Assembly (NCBI GenBank): GCA_964035775.1
Contig: OZ038312.1
Span: 24,671,638-24,735,637, forward strand
Length of the DNA stretch: 64,000 bases
DNA from: Osedax frankpressi
Taxonomy: Eukaryota > Annelida > Polychaeta > Sabellida > Siboglinidae
Direction: 5' to 3'
The translations under genes were made by a program, and so were the position numbers. Position 1 is the stretch's first letter. Every line of letters begins with the position of its first letter. Below, one piece after another: positions 60,596 through 64,000 of the stretch. The notes under the pieces are model-generated. The model did no database searches. It was given only the letters and a program-made list of their open reading frames with translations, and was not told where the DNA came from.

Positions 60596-63500
60596 ATGAT
60601 GGATAAATTACAGTCTATAGACGAGGTTTCGGATTACGAATCAGAAAAAGGATCCTCTTCCTCCTCCTCCTCCTCCGAAGATTTTGCGGATAACGACAGC
60701 GAAGTTTCTACAGAGTTCGATACTCTCATTTTAGAATTAATGATCTCTAGTTATTAAAACTAAATCTATAACATTTAATAAAATCAAAATAGTAACAAAT
60801 ATCTATAATGAATAATGTTTATTTGTAAAAACTAAATTTTCATTCTTTGTTGATTTCCTCTATTTTTCATATACCTGAAACAAATTTCCGCTGCTTCCAA
60901 GGATCTATACTTTTAATAAACAAGTTAATAAATATCAATAACTGCCTTGTAGCACTGAGAGTGATTATGATGAAGGAACAGGTGACAGCGAGGAGGCCAA
61001 TGGAGATATCCTGCGACCTGAGAAACTCCTGAAACAAAACAAAAAACTTATCAAGAAGTTGAGGAAGGCCAAGAAAGTCAATAGAATTATGATATTTTAC
61101 GTGCTTATGCATATACAGTGTATTATAAGTATATATTCTTTAATCCATAAGTTTAAAATGAATAATCTCAACAGTGTATTTACATATTTTTGCAAGTCAG
61201 AAAAAAAACTATAAATATTAAATAAATAAAATAATAATTTTATATTTTCTAATTCAATATAATTTAAAATTTCTTACAAATATGTTTATGATCGCTTAAT
61301 GAAAATTTCAAATCTATCACCAGGTCGATGTACTTCTAGATGAGTACATACGTAGTACTGTTCTCTGCCGATTAGTACACAATGGAGTGGGTGTGGCTTA
61401 CGCAAACTCACATGTCGCTCTAGGAGAGGCTTATCTGGAAGTGAAAAGTTTGTCATCCTAGATTTAGTCAGATATAACAATATAGATTCTGTAAATTATT
61501 GATTTATTAAAAGGCTGCATTAGTTAATAATATAGAATATTATATTGAATATGTACAGTGTACACTCTATATTGTTAAGGTCCATTTATTATGACAGAAT
61601 TTCAATTTCTTTCATTGGTTACCTTATGAAAAATAAAAATGTAAGTTAGTAGTAACAAAATTTGTAACCAAATTATATTTTTGTGATAATCTCCTTAAAT
61701 GATTAAATAAAGTGAATAAAATAATTAGAATTACCATATTAAGACTTATATAAAACAATTATTGGTACAAATGATATAGTTATTATTATTATTATTAATT
61801 ATTATTTTATAATTATTTATTACAATGAAATTATTATTGACAAACTACAAAATAGTTATAAAATAAATTATATTATAGAATTGAGAATTAATTTTTAAAT
61901 TAATTCCGTGGATCTTTTTAAAATCAAAACATTATAATTTAATGGCTTTGCAATGATTTTGGAGTATGGTAATAGTTTAAAATATATTTAATCACCTTCC
62001 ATCTAAATTCAACATTTGATAAACAGAATGCATAAAAATAATCTTTTAAAAGACACTATTTTATTATTGATTTTTAATAAACTCGTTATAATGTGAACTA
62101 TTAAATATTTGCATAATAAAATATATATTATCTAAGTTATCAGCCCCCCACCACCATAAGAGGCCCTCTAGAATGTCACATCCGACTGGGCCTAGATAAA
62201 ATTAAGCCTCTCACCTTTCAGAGTACCCAGTGCAATGCCTGAATCACTGCCAGAAGGCCCTTCAGATCCTCAGCAGTTCCACGTCTCCTCCGCTACTGGA
62301 GCCCGCGATTCTCTGCAACTGCATGATACACTACAACTCATCTAGGGCGCTGGCTAAACAGAAGAAGTTAGCGCGTACCAGTGGATTAACGAGTAGATGT
62401 GCAAGTATATGTAAGAGTAGTTAAGCGAGTCGATAAGCAAGTAGATTTGCGAGTAGATTAATGGATAGATTAACAAGTAGATCTACATGTAGATTCGTGA
62501 GTAGATTATCAGGTAATGTGCAAGTAGATTGGTAAGTAGATGTGTAAGTAGATGTGCAAGTAGATTACTGTGACAGTAGATAATAGAATGAATAGATGGA
62601 TTAATTAATAGATAGGAGAATATATTAGCGAGTAGATTTGTAAGTAGATAAATTAGAATAATTATTGATAGCATATGAGTATGTATTAGAGTACAAGTAC
62701 AAGCATTGTTTCCTGTAAATATAAGCAGATAATAACTTTCATTTTCTGTTTGAATTGAATCATTTTAATAATAAATTGTGTGAATAAATTGTGTAAATAA
62801 TTGTGTATTTCAGATTTATTAAATTATTTTCTTAATCAGTTAAATAGATAATAAATACTCTGCATATACTAGAATAAATAATAGCAATATTATTTCTAAT
62901 ATACAACCACCTATCTCTGACCTCTCATATCTCTGACCCATCATACCCACCCCTTTATCTGTACACCCATTATCAATACTCGCTTTTCACCCCAATTATC
63001 ATTCCACCCCTTTCTACCAAAATTTCTTACCTCAATGATAAAAACTCAGCTCATTCTTCAACCCTTCTCTAATAAGCATACTGAAACCAAACCGCTATCT
63101 CCTATCCTCACACTCCACTCTTGTCTCCTTCTATCACCAAATCAACCTTACCCAGCCATTAATTGTCACCCCTACCCCACAATAAATCAGGTACAAACTC
63201 GCTGAGAAGGAAATCCTAAAAGCAGAGAAGTTTTTTGAAGAGTGGTCACGTCAAAGTCAGCCTACTGACACTGAAATTGATGCAATGGAACTCAAGATTG
63301 CTAACATTGCATCAAAGTCAGTAGACAATATATAGCAAACCCTCTTTCAATTGAATTTTCTATTTAGCATGTGTTTCACCTATTAGCAACTATACCAAAG
63401 TAATTTTGAATACCAATTTCAATCACCTACAACATCAATAATTATAGACATTTATTTCAATTACTTTTGACATTAATTTCAATTAATTTTGACATTAATT

Positions 63501-64000
63501 TCAATTAATTTTGACATTAATTTCACTGATTTTCACCGTTATTTAAAAATAATATTGAAATATTGTTACTACAAATACATTTACTTTAGTAAACTTCAAT
63601 TCCATTTATAAACTCTTTACACTGTAAAGTTTTACTGAGGTTTTATAAAAGATTTAATTTAATATAAAAATTAATTTATTATTACGCTCACTAATTAATT
63701 CACTATATAATTAACATATAAATCAACAATTATTTTAGCATTCATATAATTCCAATTTCCTCTGACTATAGGCTCTACCTGATTCTTGGCAATGTACCAG
63801 CCGCTGAAACCTATTTCTTGAAGTGCAAAGAACTGGTTGAACGTAACCACGGCAACTCTTGCACAGAACTAATTTCCATACTGCAGAATCTTGGCAAGGT
63901 TAGGTACATGATACCCATAGACTTGATGGTATATATACCCATAGACTTGATGTTATATATACCCATAGACTTGATGGTATATATACCCATAGACTTGATG
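60596..64000 (+). CDS. TTC23-like tetratricopeptide protein (5' part)
   Basis: Exons supported: 60596 to about 60703 (end uncertain), 60953-61076, 61324-61440, 62224-62366, 63191-63316, 63772-63898; the gene runs off the window. Phases agree from exon 2 on. The start reads MMDKLQ, with a Ser8 run and many acidic residues, then a Lys-rich coiled stretch (LLKQNKKLIKKLRKAKK). After that comes YANSHVALGEAYL and CLNHCQKALQIL, like the first TPR of human TTC23 (H-V-N-L-A-Q-G-Y-L; H-A-E-K-A-R-Q-I-L). LILGNVPAAETYF with ISILQNLGK matches a later TPR. Mammalian TTC23 sits at the ciliary EvC zone and aids Hedgehog signalling. The join of exons 1 and 2 is not settled: GAC AGC GAA before GTTTCT fits only if exon 2 starts at 60960. 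TTC23 and TTC23L cannot be told apart here. Confidence 0.7.
62380..62655. repeat. Degenerate 12-bp repeat in TTC23-like intron 4
   Basis: About 20 loose copies of GCAAGTAGATTA / GCGAGTAGATTA, beginning about 15-20 nt after the exon 4 donor (62367). Some copies create good donor-like words such as GGTAAGTAGAT. Confidence 0.8.
63914..64000. repeat. 24-bp tandem repeat in TTC23-like intron 6, cut by the window end
   Basis: Nearly four copies of a 24-bp unit with core ACCCATAGACTTGATGG. It begins about 15 nt after the exon 6 donor (63899) and continues past the edge. Confidence 0.9.

Overview
The window is AT-rich eukaryotic DNA with spliced genes, most probably from an invertebrate animal or a close relative. 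Introns have GT-AG ends, exons are clearly richer in G+C than the flanking DNA, and the recognisable genes belong to animal-type families. The species or phylum cannot be told from this stretch. No rRNA, tRNA, CRISPR array or bacterial-type operon was seen.

Layout. (1) 1-796, minus: a last-visible exon of an unrecognised Asn/Gln/Ser/Lys-rich protein running off the left edge. (2) 3948-29723, plus: a seven-exon CREC-family EF-hand protein (calumenin/reticulocalbin type) of 299 aa. Its 22-kb first intron holds an 18.6-kb array of a 19-bp minisatellite. (3) 32537-33790, plus: a two-exon ZFAND1 orthologue. (4) 35531-45855, plus: a 16-exon GNL2/NOG2 nucleolar GTPase. (5) 46639-58532, minus: SKI8 (WDR61/SKIC8), ten exons including a 16-nt microexon, converging on GNL2. 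(6) 60596 to the right edge, plus: a TTC23-like TPR gene, incomplete. Exon joins were worked out by hand. Reading phase agrees at every junction of genes 2-5 and at all but one of the TTC23-like gene.

The genes serve separate general functions: secretory-pathway calcium binding, stress-granule/proteasome handling, 60S ribosome assembly, cytoplasmic mRNA decay and probably cilia. They do not form a pathway.

The striking content is tandem repeats inside introns. At least ten separate minisatellites (7, 11, 12/72, 15, 16, 16, 17, 19, 24, 24, 37 bp and others) lie in or between these genes. Several start within about 40 nt of a 5' splice site. In SKI8 intron 5 the 24-bp unit contains the splice donor itself, so dozens of near-copies of the exon-intron junction follow the real one. 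The same intron ends with a 15-bp pyrimidine-rich array just before its 3' splice site. The 19-bp array carries a self-complementary 10-nt module in every unit. Giant open frames in the 19-bp array (minus strand), the 11-bp array (plus strand) and the 15-bp array are side effects of stop-free repeat units, not genes.

Transposon fossils seen are two LINE reverse-transcriptase fragments (about 25484-25760 and 59918-60150) and one PIF/Harbinger transposase (about 53015-53625). There is a 200-base run of N at 2183-2382.
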